A DNA stretch of 6,200 nt. Origin: Pseudomonadota bacterium. Lineage in GTDB: Bacteria > Pseudomonadota > Gammaproteobacteria > Steroidobacterales > Steroidobacteraceae. The stretch's first letter is position 1. Each line of letters begins with the position of its first letter. Below are positions 1 through 6,200 of the stretch, piece by piece. A program made the position numbers and the translations under genes. The notes below the pieces were generated by a model, which was given only the letters and a program-made list of their open reading frames with translations, was not told where the DNA came from and did not search any database. The stretch spans positions 1 through 6,200 of the forward strand of contig JAKADE010000179.1 in NCBI GenBank assembly GCA_021820785.1, in the 5' to 3' direction.

Positions 1-169
1 CGGGGAACAACTTGCGGGTCGCGGCGTTGACGCTCTTGTCGGTGGTGTGCGCCGAGAGCATGACCGCCACGAGCAGCTCGAAGGGGCTGCTGTACTCGAG
101 CTCGCTGCGCGGATGGGGGTTGGCGTCGCGCAGGCGGCGGTACAGGGCGTGACGGGTCGCCGGATGCAT
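1..169 (-). CDS. nth: Endonuclease III (Nth), N-terminal part, cut by the window edge
   Basis: Endonuclease III is a DNA glycosylase/AP lyase of base excision repair that removes oxidised pyrimidines; the family carries a HhH motif, a catalytic Lys/Asp pair and a C-terminal [4Fe-4S] cluster. Only the first 56 residues are visible, starting at ATG (167-169). They read MHPATRHALYRRLRDANPHP, then a stretch containing ELEYSSPFELLVAVMLSA and TTDKSVNAATRKLFP. This aligns without gaps to the E. coli Nth N-terminus as I remember it (NPHP, SSPFELL, LSA.xTD, SVN.AT.KL). The catalytic residues and cluster cysteines lie beyond the left edge. The start is 6 bp after the rsxB stop, with no strong Shine-Dalgarno, suggesting translational coupling. 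Position 41, Gln in E. coli Nth, is His here. The rsxB-nth order matches the rnf/rsx-nth neighbourhood known from E. coli and Pseudomonas. Identification is firm; completeness of the gene cannot be judged. Confidence 0.95.
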   Translation of the reverse strand, partial: MHPATRHALYRRLRDANPHPRSELEYSSPFELLVAVMLSAHTTDKSVNAATRKLFP

Positions 170-175
170 GGCGGA

Positions 176-721
176 TCAGGTTCCCGGGGGTTCGGCGCCC
201 GCGAGGCGTTTGCGCGCCGCGAGCAGCTCGCTGCGCTCGCGGGCGCGGCGTTCCAGGCGGGCGGTGTGTGCCGCGTAGCGCAGGCGGTTCACGGCCGGCG
301 CTGGCGGGGGCGGCAGCGCCGGGCGCGGGACCAGAGTGATGCAGTCGACTGGACAGGGCGCGATGCACAGCTCGCAGCCCGTGCACAGTTCGACCACGAC
401 CGTGTGCAGTTGCTTGCGCGCACCGATGATGGCATCGACCGGGCAGGGGGGCAGGCACCTGGCACAGCCGATGCAGGCCTTCTCGTCGATACGGGCCAGC
501 AGCGGGGGGCCTTCGCGGCCGCGGGCCGGGTCGAGCGGCAGGGGCGCACGCCCGAGCAGCGCGGCGAGTCGGCCAATCACTGCCGCCCCGCCCGGCGGGC
601 ACTGGTTGATCTCGGCGCTGCCCTGCGCAATGGCCTCGGCATACGGCCGACAGCCCGGGTACCCGCAGCGCGTGCACTGGGTCTGCGGCAGCAGCGCCTC
701 GATGGCCTCCACGCGGTTCAC
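176..721 (-). CDS. rsxB: Stand-alone RnfB/RsxB-type ferredoxin, 181 aa, no membrane anchor
   Basis: This is an iron-sulfur electron carrier of the RnfB/RsxB family. In full Rnf/Rsx complexes that subunit passes electrons at the inner membrane (in E. coli it helps keep SoxR reduced). The protein begins directly with the [4Fe-4S] domain: C16, C19, C24, C41 in the context [20 protein letters not shown]. Two ferredoxin motifs follow: C83/C86/C89/C93 ([12 protein letters not shown]) and C113/C116/C119/C123 ([12 protein letters not shown]). A Pro/Ala stretch comes next, then an Arg-rich, probably helical tail (about 144-176). The N-terminal transmembrane helix of complex-bound RnfB is absent, so it is probably cytosolic. 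The start is GTG (719-721), 15 bp after the metG stop, in the same frame and without a visible Shine-Dalgarno; the next upstream in-frame codon that could matter is the metG stop itself. No rnfA, C, D, G or E lies in the window. The partner is unknown. The family call is firm, the physiological role is not. Confidence 0.93.
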   Translation of the reverse strand: MNRVEAIEALLPQTQCTRCGYPGCRPYAEAIAQGSAEINQCPPGGAAVIGRLAALLGRAPLPLDPARGREGPPLLARIDEKACIGCARCLPPCPVDAIIGARKQLHTVVVELCTGCELCIAPCPVDCITLVPRPALPPPPAPAVNRLRYAAHTARLERRARERSELLAARKRLAGAEPPGT

Positions 722-736
722 GGGGGGGTGCCGGAC

Positions 737-2818
737 TCAGCTGATGCGCATGCCGGGCACGGCGCCTGAATCCGGTGCGAGCAGGAACGGCCCGCCTTGC
801 GGGCCGCTCGCGGCGAGGACCATCCCCTCCGACAGGCCGAACTTCATCTTGCGCGGCGCCAGGTTGGCCACCATCACCGTCAGGCGCCCGACCAGCGTAG
901 CGGGGTCGTACGCGGCCTTGATGCCCGCGAACACCGTGCGCCGTTCGGTGCCGAGGTCGAGCGTCAGGCGCAGCAGTTTTTCGGCGCCGGTGACGGTCTC
1001 GGCCGCGGCGATGCGCGCCACGCGCAGATCGACCTGCTTGAAGGTGTCGATCGAGATCGTTGCGGCCGTTGCGGTCTCGGCCGCTGCCGCCAGCGGGGCT
1101 GGCGGCGCCGAGGCTGGCGGCGCCGGGGCGGCCGGCGGGGCCGGCGGCTCGAGCAGCGCATCGAGCTGCTTCGCGTCGACACGTGTCATCAGGTGCTGGT
1201 AGGGACGGATGTGCTGCGGCGGCTCGAGCACATCGGCGAACGTGAGCGGTCGATCGAGTCCGAACAGTTCGCGCGCCACGCGCTCGGCCACGGCCGGCAG
1301 CACCGGGGCGAGCAGACAGGTGAGGATCTTGAAGCCGTAGAGCGCCTGCGCGCAGCTGTCCTGCAGTGCCTCACGCTCCGCCGGGTTCTTGGCGAGCACC
1401 CACGGCTGACGCGCGTCGAACTGTTGGTTCAGTGCATCGGCGAACGCCATGATCTCGCGCATCGCGCGGCCGTATTCGCGTGCGGCGTAGCTGGCGCGCA
1501 CCTGCTCGAGCAGCGCACCGGCGCGGGCGCTGAGCGCCTGGGTGCCGCTCGGATAGGCGATCGCCCCGTCGAAATGACGGCTGATGAAGCTCGCCGCGCG
1601 GCTCGCGATGTTCACGTACTTGCCGATCAGGTCGCTGTTGACCCGGGCGAGGAAGTCATCGGGATTGAAGTCCAGGTCCTCGACGTTGCCGTTGAGTTTC
1701 GCGGCGATGTAGTAGCGCAGCCACTCCGGGTTCATCCCGAGCTCCAGGTAGCGCAGCGGGCTGATCCCCGTGCCGCGCGACTTGGACATCTTCTCGCCCG
1801 AGACCGTGATGAAGCCGTGCACGTGCACGTTGTCGGGCGCGCGGTAGGGCGCGCCGGCGAAGTGCAGCATCGCCGGCCAGAACAGCGTGTGGAAGTAGAT
1901 GATGTCCTTGCCGATGAAGTGCACCTGACGCGTTTCGGGCGCGGTGAGGAACTCCTCGAAGGAGCGCGTCTCGCCGTGCTGGCGCGCCTTGCCGCTCTCG
2001 AAATAGCTCTTCAGCGCCGCGAGGTAGCCGATCGGCGCATCGAGCCAGACGTAGAAATACTTTCCCGGCGCATCGGGAATCGGGATGCCGAAGTAGGGCG
2101 CATCGCGCGAGATGTCCCAGTCCCCGAGCGCCTGCTCGCCCTGGCCATCGAGCCACTCGCGCGCCTTGTTCGCCACCTGCGGCTGCACGTGTCCGGCACT
2201 CTCGAGCCACTGGCGCAGGAACGCCACGCAGCGCGGATCGGAGAGGCGGAAAAAGAAGTGCTCGGAGTGCTTCAATACCGGCTTCGCGCCGGTGAGCGCC
2301 GAGTACGGCTCGATCAGTTCAGTCGGCGCGTAGACGCTGCCGCACACCTCGCAGGCGTCCCCGTACTGATCCTTGGCGTGGCACTTGGGGCACTCGCCCT
2401 TGATGTAGCGGTCGGCGAGGAACATCCCCTTGACCGGGTCGAAGAACTGCTCGATGGGCCTGGCGTAAACCAGCCCGGCTGCCTTGAGGCGCCGGTAGAT
2501 GTCCTGCGAGAGCTCGAAATTCTCCCCCGAATGGGTCGAGTGCCAGTGATCGAAGGCGATGTGGAAGCCCTCGAGATAGCGCGGCCGCCCGGCGGCGATG
2601 CGCGCGACCAGCTCCTCCGGGGTGATGCCCTCGGCCTCGGCCTTGAGCATGATCGGCGCCCCGTGCGCGTCATCGGCGCCGACGAAGTGCACCCGGCGGC
2701 CCTGCATGCGTTCGAAGCGCACCCAGATATCGGCCTGGATGTACTCCATGATGTGCCCGATGTGAAACGGGCCATTGGCGTAGGGCAGCGCGGTGGTGAC
2801 GAAGTATGTCTCGCTCAT
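737..2818 (-). CDS. metG: Methionyl-tRNA synthetase, 693 aa, with C-terminal tRNA-binding domain
   Basis: Cytosolic class I aminoacyl-tRNA synthetase that charges tRNA-Met (initiator and elongator) with methionine using ATP. The N-terminus shows the catalytic Rossmann fold with [12 protein letters not shown]; the HIGH signature is residues 19-22. The connective domain carries a zinc knuckle of C143, C146, C156 and C159 (CPKC and CEVC). The KMSKS loop is residues 343-347. The anticodon-binding helical domain follows (about 390-550, including [10 protein letters not shown]). An Ala/Pro linker (about 557-585) leads into an OB-fold dimerising tRNA-binding domain (about 588-693; [26 protein letters not shown]). 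The length is close to E. coli MetG (677 aa); the excess sits mainly in the linker. The start is ATG (2816-2818) with only a weak ribosome-binding site, 47 bp downstream of the second pilT-like gene. It is followed closely by rsxB and nth, probably one transcript. All catalytic signatures are intact. Confidence 0.98.
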   Translation of the reverse strand: MSETYFVTTALPYANGPFHIGHIMEYIQADIWVRFERMQGRRVHFVGADDAHGAPIMLKAEAEGITPEELVARIAAGRPRYLEGFHIAFDHWHSTHSGENFELSQDIYRRLKAAGLVYARPIEQFFDPVKGMFLADRYIKGECPKCHAKDQYGDACEVCGSVYAPTELIEPYSALTGAKPVLKHSEHFFFRLSDPRCVAFLRQWLESAGHVQPQVANKAREWLDGQGEQALGDWDISRDAPYFGIPIPDAPGKYFYVWLDAPIGYLAALKSYFESGKARQHGETRSFEEFLTAPETRQVHFIGKDIIYFHTLFWPAMLHFAGAPYRAPDNVHVHGFITVSGEKMSKSRGTGISPLRYLELGMNPEWLRYYIAAKLNGNVEDLDFNPDDFLARVNSDLIGKYVNIASRAASFISRHFDGAIAYPSGTQALSARAGALLEQVRASYAAREYGRAMREIMAFADALNQQFDARQPWVLAKNPAEREALQDSCAQALYGFKILTCLLAPVLPAVAERVARELFGLDRPLTFADVLEPPQHIRPYQHLMTRVDAKQLDALLEPPAPPAAPAPPASAPPAPLAAAAETATAATISIDTFKQVDLRVARIAAAETVTGAEKLLRLTLDLGTERRTVFAGIKAAYDPATLVGRLTVMVANLAPRKMKFGLSEGMVLAASGPQGGPFLLAPDSGAVPGMRIS
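1096..1125. repeat. Tandem 15-bp direct repeat inside the metG linker
   Basis: Two adjacent 15-bp copies (1096-1110 and 1111-1125) share the core ggctggcggcgccg and differ only at their first base. They encode five-residue Ala/Pro-rich units in the flexible linker between MetG's anticodon-binding and C-terminal tRNA-binding domains. The reading frame is preserved. Confidence 0.75.
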
Positions 2819-2842
2819 CCGCGGGAGTGTACCGGGAGCGCG

Positions 2843-2865
2843 GCGCCCGAGACAGTCCGGGGCGC
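2843..2865 (-). other. Inverted repeat in the 47-bp gap between the second pilT-like gene and metG
   Basis: A perfect 6-bp inverted repeat (GCGCCC, 11-nt loop, GGGCGC on the minus strand) begins immediately after the TGA of the ATPase gene. There is no U-tract after it, so it is not a standard intrinsic terminator. It could form a small mRNA hairpin between the pilus genes and the housekeeping genes. With six G/C pairs in GC-rich DNA, chance is a reasonable alternative. Confidence 0.25.
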
Positions 2866-3927
2866 TCAGCCTGCGTCTTTCAGGGCCTCGAAGCGGGACT
2901 TGTTGATCGCCTTATTGTAGGCCTCGCGGGGTGAGACCTGCCCCTCATCGAGCAGCTGTTGGATGGCCGAGTCCATGGTGCGCATGCCGAACTGCGCGCC
3001 GGACTGCATGGTGTTCTCGAGCTGGTCGAGCTTGCCCTGGCGGATCAGGCTCGCGGCCGCCGGGGTGTTGATCAGGATCTCCAGCGCGGCCACCCGGCCC
3101 TGCCGGTCGACCCGCTGCAGCAGCTGCTGGGAGATCACCCCGCGCAACGAGGTCGAGAGCATGGCGCGCACGTGCGACTGCTTGTCGGCGGGGAACACGT
3201 TCACCATGCGGTCGACGGTCTGGGCCGCCCCGTTGGTGTGCAGCGTGCCCATGACCAGGATGCCGGTCTCGGCGGCGGTGACCGCGATGCTCATGGTCTC
3301 CAGGTCGCGCAATTCGCCGACCAGGATCACGTCCGGGTCCTCGCGCAGGGCCGAGTGCAAGGCTGCGGCAAAGCTCGTGCTGTGCACGCCGATCTCGCGC
3401 TGGCTGATCAGGCAGCCTTTGCGCTGGTGCACGAATTCGATCGGGTCCTCGATGGTGAGAATGTGCCCTTTCTCGCGCGTATTGATGTCATCGATCATCG
3501 CCGCCAGGGTCGTGGACTTGCCCGAGCCGGTCTTGCCGGTGACCAGCACCAGGCCGTTGTTCGCCCGGCACAGCTGCGTGACCGCCGGCGGCATGCCGAG
3601 CTCCTCGAGCGTCAGCGCCCGCGAAGGGATGGCGCGAAATACCGCGCCCATGCCGTTCAGCTGCCTGAGCACATTGACGCGAAAGCGGCCGTGCTCGGGC
3701 AGTGTGTAGGCGAAGTCAGCCCCGTCGCGGCTCTCGAAGCGCTCCGCGGCGAGCTTCGGCATGATTTCGTAGAGCGTCGCCTTGACGAACTCCGCGCTCA
3801 GCGGTTCGCTCTTCAGCGGCGTGAGCTCACCGAAGAGGCGGATGCGCGGGGGCTCCCCGGCGATGAAGTGCAGGTCCGAGCCGCGCTTGTGCAGGATCTC
3901 GAGCAGCAGAGGATCGATGTTCGCCAT
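2866..3927 (-). CDS. pilT: PilT-family type IV pilus ATPase, second of the tandem pair, 353 aa
   Basis: Hexameric cytosolic AAA-type secretion ATPase of the GspE/PilT superfamily, expected at the base of a type IV pilus to power pilus disassembly. Seen in order: N-terminal PAS-like domain with [12 protein letters not shown] (16-27) and RFRVNV (81-86); Walker A GKTGSGKS (131-138); Asp box IEDPIEFVH (159-167); Walker [10 protein letters not shown] (197-205, catalytic E205); His box ending GTLHT (227-231, H230); and a C-terminal AAASLIRQ (290-297) where P. aeruginosa PilT has AIRNLIRE. The first His-box histidine is replaced by Ile223 ([11 protein letters not shown]). The Walker B context REDPDV is PilT-like, not the QAPDV of PilU, so I do not call it PilU. 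Start ATG (3925-3927) has GGGAG 7 nt upstream, abutting the preceding gene's stop. It aligns gap-free with its neighbour over 350 residues. It may be an accessory paralog rather than the organism's main PilT; the symbol denotes the family. Confidence 0.92.
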   Translation of the reverse strand: MANIDPLLLEILHKRGSDLHFIAGEPPRIRLFGELTPLKSEPLSAEFVKATLYEIMPKLAAERFESRDGADFAYTLPEHGRFRVNVLRQLNGMGAVFRAIPSRALTLEELGMPPAVTQLCRANNGLVLVTGKTGSGKSTTLAAMIDDINTREKGHILTIEDPIEFVHQRKGCLISQREIGVHSTSFAAALHSALREDPDVILVGELRDLETMSIAVTAAETGILVMGTLHTNGAAQTVDRMVNVFPADKQSHVRAMLSTSLRGVISQQLLQRVDRQGRVAALEILINTPAAASLIRQGKLDQLENTMQSGAQFGMRTMDSAIQQLLDEGQVSPREAYNKAINKSRFEALKDAG

Positions 3928-3934
3928 GGCGCCG

Positions 3935-3939
3935 CTCCC
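3935..3939 (-). promoter_or_regulatory. Shine-Dalgarno (GGGAG) of the second pilT-like gene, overlapping the upstream stop
   Basis: The minus strand reads TAGGGAG: the G of the upstream gene's TAG stop (3939-3941) is the first base of GGGAG, which lies 7 nt before the ATG at 3925-3927. This arrangement favours coupled translation of the two ATPases. Confidence 0.7.
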
Positions 3940-5033
3940 TAGGCTCCGGCCAGTTCGCTCTTGGGCAGCAGCGAGGCGTCACTGACGAATTTCTGGAACG
4001 CGCGCTTGTCGCTGGCGTAGAGATACGCCTCGTCCGGATCGATCTCGCGGGCGTTGATTGCCGCGAGCAGCGCCTGATCGAGCAGCTGCATGCCGAGGTC
4101 GCGGCCGGTCTGCACGAGGCTCGGAATCTGGAAGGTCTGCTCGGTCTGGATCAGCTTGGCGATCGCCCGGGTCATCATCATGATCTCGCATACCGCCCGC
4201 CGGCCGCGGCCGTCCGGGGTCTTCACCAGGATTTGCGTGACCACCGCCAGCAGGCTCTGGGCGAGGAAACTCTTGGTCTGTTCGCGCTGCTCGACCGGCA
4301 GCGCATCGACGATGCGGTCGACCGTCTTGACCGCGCTGGTGGTGTGCAGCGTGCCGAGCACCAGGTGCCCGGTCTCCGCGGCGGTCATCGCCATGGAGAT
4401 CGTCTCTGCATCACGCATCTCACCGACCAGGATCACGTCCGGGTCTTCGCGCATTGCGGCGCGCACGCCCTCGGCGAAGCTCGGGATATGGGTGCCGAGT
4501 TCGCGCTGGATGACCTGACTCGCCTTGCTGCGGTGCACCACCTCGATCGGATCCTCGAGCGTGATGATGTTGAGCTTGCGGGTCTGATTGAGGTGATCGA
4601 TCATCGCGGCGAGCGTGGTCGACTTGCCCGTGCCGGTCGCACCGGTGACCAGGATCATCCCCTGGTGGTAGTCGCAGAGCTTGGCGATCACCGGCGGCAG
4701 GCCCATGGTGGCGAGCGAGGGCACGGTGGTCGGGATGGTCCGGAACGTCGCCCCGATGCCGGTGTCCTTGCGGAACACGTTGACCCGGAAGCGGCCGCCC
4801 TCGGCCGAGACGTACGAGAAGTCCACGTCGTGGCCGGCGTTGAAGCGCTCGGCCTGCGAGGGCGTGAGAATCTCGGTGATGTAGCCTTCGAGCTCCGCTC
4901 CGCGCAGGTCGCGGAACTTGATCGGCAGCAGCTCTCCGTGCATGCGCAGCATGGGGGGGACGCCGACGGCCAGATGCACGTCCGAGCAGCCTTGCTGCAC
5001 GCCGAGCTTCAAGAAGGCATCGATGCGGGCCAA
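3939..5033 (-). CDS. pilT: PilT-family type IV pilus ATPase, first of the tandem pair, 364 aa, TTG start
   Basis: Retraction-type ATPase of the GspE/PilT superfamily, cytosolic and presumed to act with the inner-membrane pilus platform. Seen: GCSDVHLAVGVPP (15-27), RFRVNVFR (81-88), Walker A GATGTGKS (131-138), Asp box LEDPIEVVH (159-167), Walker [10 protein letters not shown] (197-205), full His box TGHLVLGTLHT with H223 and H230, and AIAKLIQT (290-297) in place of AIRNLIRE. A C-terminal extension of about 14 residues ends in LLPKSELAGA. The start is TTG (5031-5033), supported by GGAG 7 nt upstream and by the conserved N-terminal fold; the frame upstream holds no ATG or GTG before a TAG at 5058-5060, and the next ATG is codon 28, inside the conserved domain. 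It lies 116 bp downstream of the kinase and 11 bp upstream of its paralog. REDPDV in Walker B again argues for PilT rather than PilU. Which of the pair is the main motor cannot be said. Confidence 0.93.
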   Translation of the reverse strand: MARIDAFLKLGVQQGCSDVHLAVGVPPMLRMHGELLPIKFRDLRGAELEGYITEILTPSQAERFNAGHDVDFSYVSAEGGRFRVNVFRKDTGIGATFRTIPTTVPSLATMGLPPVIAKLCDYHQGMILVTGATGTGKSTTLAAMIDHLNQTRKLNIITLEDPIEVVHRSKASQVIQRELGTHIPSFAEGVRAAMREDPDVILVGEMRDAETISMAMTAAETGHLVLGTLHTTSAVKTVDRIVDALPVEQREQTKSFLAQSLLAVVTQILVKTPDGRGRRAVCEIMMMTRAIAKLIQTEQTFQIPSLVQTGRDLGMQLLDQALLAAINAREIDPDEAYLYASDKRAFQKFVSDASLLPKSELAGA

Positions 5034-5040
5034 AAGCGCA

Positions 5041-5044
5041 CTCC
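5041..5044 (-). promoter_or_regulatory. Shine-Dalgarno (GGAG) deciding the TTG start of the first pilT-like gene
   Basis: GGAG on the minus strand lies 7 nt before TTG (5031-5033). No ATG or GTG occurs in that frame between the TAG at 5058-5060 and this TTG, so this site is the main DNA-level support for the non-ATG start. Confidence 0.7.
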
Positions 5045-5109
5045 AGGGCCAGGGCCGCTACTTTCGCGCCGGTTCCCGCAGAAAATCAACCGCCTGCACG
5101 GGAAATCTT

Positions 5110-5135
5110 GAGCTGCGGCACGTTACCGGCAGCCC
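5110..5135 (-). terminator. Imperfect hairpin after the kinase gene, possible weak terminator or processing site
   Basis: On the minus strand GGGCTGC, a bulged C and GG can pair with CC GCAGCTC around a 7-nt loop (TAACGTG): nine pairs with one G-U and one bulge. It lies 15 bp past the kinase stop and is followed by AAGATTTCC, a poor U-tract. It could attenuate transcription into the pilT pair or simply be a GC-rich accident. The rest of the 116-bp gap holds the TTG gene's ribosome-binding site; I see no convincing promoter there. Confidence 0.25.
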
Positions 5136-5149
5136 CGCGGCGTGCGCCC

Positions 5150-6200
5150 CTACCGGAATTTCTCCAGTGCCGCGCGCACTTCGTCCATGCTCTGGAAGCG
5201 CTTGTTCTTGTCGACTGCCATGGCGCGCATGATGAGCTCGGAGAGTCCCGGCGGCAGCGCCGGGTTCAGCTCGATCGGCGGGCGGGCCTTGCCCTGCACG
5301 TGCTGGTACATCACCGACATGTGATCCCCGCGCGAGTACGGCGGGGAGCCTGTCACCATCTCGTAGAGAATGACCCCGAGCGCGTAGATGTCGGCGCGCT
5401 CATCGACGCGCTTGCCGAGGATCTGCTCCGGCGCCATGTACTTCGGCGAGCCGATCACGTAGCCGGTGCGCGTCAGCTGCGTCTCGCTCTCGCGCTGCGC
5501 CGCCGCGACACCGAAGTCCACGATCTTCAGCAGCGCCTCGTGGTTGATCAGCACGTTGGCGGGCTTCAGGTCCCGGTGCACGATGCCGGCCTGGTGTGCC
5601 ACGGCCATGCCCGTGCAGATGTCGATCCCGAATTGCAGCGCACGCTTCAGTTCGAGCGGCTTCTCCCCGTTGACCTCGCTCGAGAGCGTGTGCGAGGGGA
5701 AGTATTCCATCGAGATGGCGTAGTTACCCTGGATGTAGAGGAAGTCGTAGATGCGGATCACGTTGTGGTGCGTGATCTTGCGCGAGTAGCGCAATTCGTG
5801 GACGAAGCGCTTCATGACTTCCTCGTCCGTCGCCACGTTCGGGTTGAGGAACTTCAGGATCAGCCGCTCGTCGACCACCGTGTCCTCCATCAGCAGCACG
5901 GTGCCGAAGGCGCCGCGGCCGATGCGCTCGACGTACTTGTAGCGGCCCTCGATGACGTCCCCGGGACGCAGCGTCTGGATGTCGAGCCGCTCGATGGCCG
6001 CGGCTCGCGCCGCGACGCTCGGGGCGGGCGCCTCGGGCGCCGCCTCGTGCGCCGGTTGCGGCTGGGTCGCGCCCAGGGCCCCGCCGGCCAGGGTCGCGCC
6101 CGAGAGGCGTCGCTCCAGGCCCGCCAGCGCCGCTTCGGCGGCCCGCGCGATCGTCTGGTCCGGGGCGCTGATCTGGGCCTTCAGCTGGGTGCGCAGTGTC
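5150..6200 (-). CDS. Hanks-type serine/threonine protein kinase, 5' end beyond the window
   Basis: Cytosolic eukaryotic-like Ser/Thr kinase; 349 C-terminal codons are visible and the frame stays open to the right edge. Counting from the first whole codon (6197-6199), the catalytic domain begins at RYKYVERIGRGAFGTV (86-101; glycine loop G94, G96, G99). It contains ATP-anchoring K116 (LILKF), probable alpha-C E135, catalytic loop HRDLKPAN (208-215), DFG (228-230) and APE (256-258, within GSPKYMAPE), then IYALGVILYEMVTG. All essential residues are present and it is an RD kinase, so it should be active and switched by activation-loop phosphorylation. Residues 1-34 look helical and about 45-66 form an Ala/Pro-rich linker, so another domain probably lies upstream. 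The protein stops right after the kinase fold (stop 5150-5152): there is no transmembrane helix and no PASTA repeats. An internal GTG at 5897-5899 would delete the glycine loop and is not the start. Substrates are unknown; the adjacent PilT genes are candidates by position only. Confidence 0.94.
   Translation of the reverse strand, partial: TLRTQLKAQISAPDQTIARAAEAALAGLERRLSGATLAGGALGATQPQPAHEAAPEAPAPSVAARAAAIERLDIQTLRPGDVIEGRYKYVERIGRGAFGTVLLMEDTVVDERLILKFLNPNVATDEEVMKRFVHELRYSRKITHHNVIRIYDFLYIQGNYAISMEYFPSHTLSSEVNGEKPLELKRALQFGIDICTGMAVAHQAGIVHRDLKPANVLINHEALLKIVDFGVAAAQRESETQLTRTGYVIGSPKYMAPEQILGKRVDERADIYALGVILYEMVTGSPPYSRGDHMSVMYQHVQGKARPPIELNPALPPGLSELIMRAMAVDKNKRFQSMDEVRAALEKFR

Noticed and set aside
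47..769. Plus-strand open frame opposite rsxB and nth
   Set aside because: It overlaps two well-supported genes and encodes an Arg/Ala/Gly-rich shadow sequence.
2819..2840. TACACT as a -10 promoter element just before metG
   Set aside because: There is no matching -35 at 16-18 bp (TGTCTC is too far from TTGACA), and it would place the transcription start almost on the ATG.
797..2920. Very long open frame on the plus strand opposite metG (707 codons)
   Set aside because: It is fully antisense to metG with its intact signatures. Its product is an Arg/Ala/Gly/His-rich low-information sequence typical of the complement of a high-GC gene, with no recognisable domain.
2866..3927. Naming the second ATPase pilU because it follows a pilT
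   Set aside because: Its Walker B context ([11 protein letters not shown]) and C-terminus are PilT-like, without PilU's QAPDV variant or longer C-terminal tail. Position alone is not enough.
2959..3942. Plus-strand open frame opposite the second pilT-like gene
   Set aside because: It is a compositional shadow of the ATPase gene; its translation shows no family motifs.
5034..5075. Sigma-54-like TGGCCC-N5-TGCGC before the first pilT-like gene
   Set aside because: The GG-N10-GC invariant spacing is not met, and the stretch overlaps the ribosome-binding site.
4233..5111. Plus-strand open frame opposite the first pilT-like gene and the intergenic gap
   Set aside because: It is antisense to a gene with clear Walker motifs. 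It is Asp/His/Arg-rich and unrecognisable, with no convincing ribosome-binding site.
5897..5899. GTG as the start of the kinase gene
   Set aside because: The frame continues upstream through the glycine-rich loop GRGAFG and YKYVERI, which are essential parts of the kinase fold, so this GTG is internal.

Overview
This is a GC-rich window whose genes all lie on the minus strand. It reads right to left as: Ser/Thr protein kinase (5' end beyond the right edge), two consecutive PilT-family ATPases, metG, a stand-alone rsxB/rnfB-type ferredoxin, and the start of nth (3' end beyond the left edge). The strong G/C bias at third codon positions, PilT-type pilus ATPases, a long MetG with a C-terminal tRNA-binding domain, and an RnfB-like protein beside nth all suggest a high-GC proteobacterium, most likely a gammaproteobacterium. 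This placement is inference from gene content, not from a marker gene.

Right part (about 3940-6200): a bacterial Hanks-type kinase ends at 5150. Its reading frame stays open to the window edge, so its true N-terminus is not seen. A 116-bp gap with a weak hairpin follows. Then come a PilT-like ATPase that starts at TTG with a clear Shine-Dalgarno, and a second PilT-like ATPase 11 bp further on, whose Shine-Dalgarno abuts the first gene's stop codon. The two ATPases align without a gap over their first 350 residues, with 156 identities by hand count (about 45%). They are therefore an old tandem duplication or paired paralogs. Neither has the PilU-type Walker B context. The kinase and ATPases look like a signalling plus pilus-retraction module.

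Left part (1-2818): metG (methionyl-tRNA synthetase), rsxB and nth are packed with gaps of 15 and 6 bp, which looks like one transcription unit. RsxB here has no N-terminal membrane anchor and no other Rnf/Rsx subunit beside it. Nth, as far as it is visible, matches E. coli Nth position for position except at notable sites such as residue 41 (His instead of Gln).

No tRNA, rRNA, CRISPR array, insertion sequence or phage feature is visible, and no stretch over 300 bp lacks a gene. Nothing here is clearly a previously undescribed system. The most promising lead is the kinase linked to two divergent PilT paralogs, one of which has lost the first His-box histidine.
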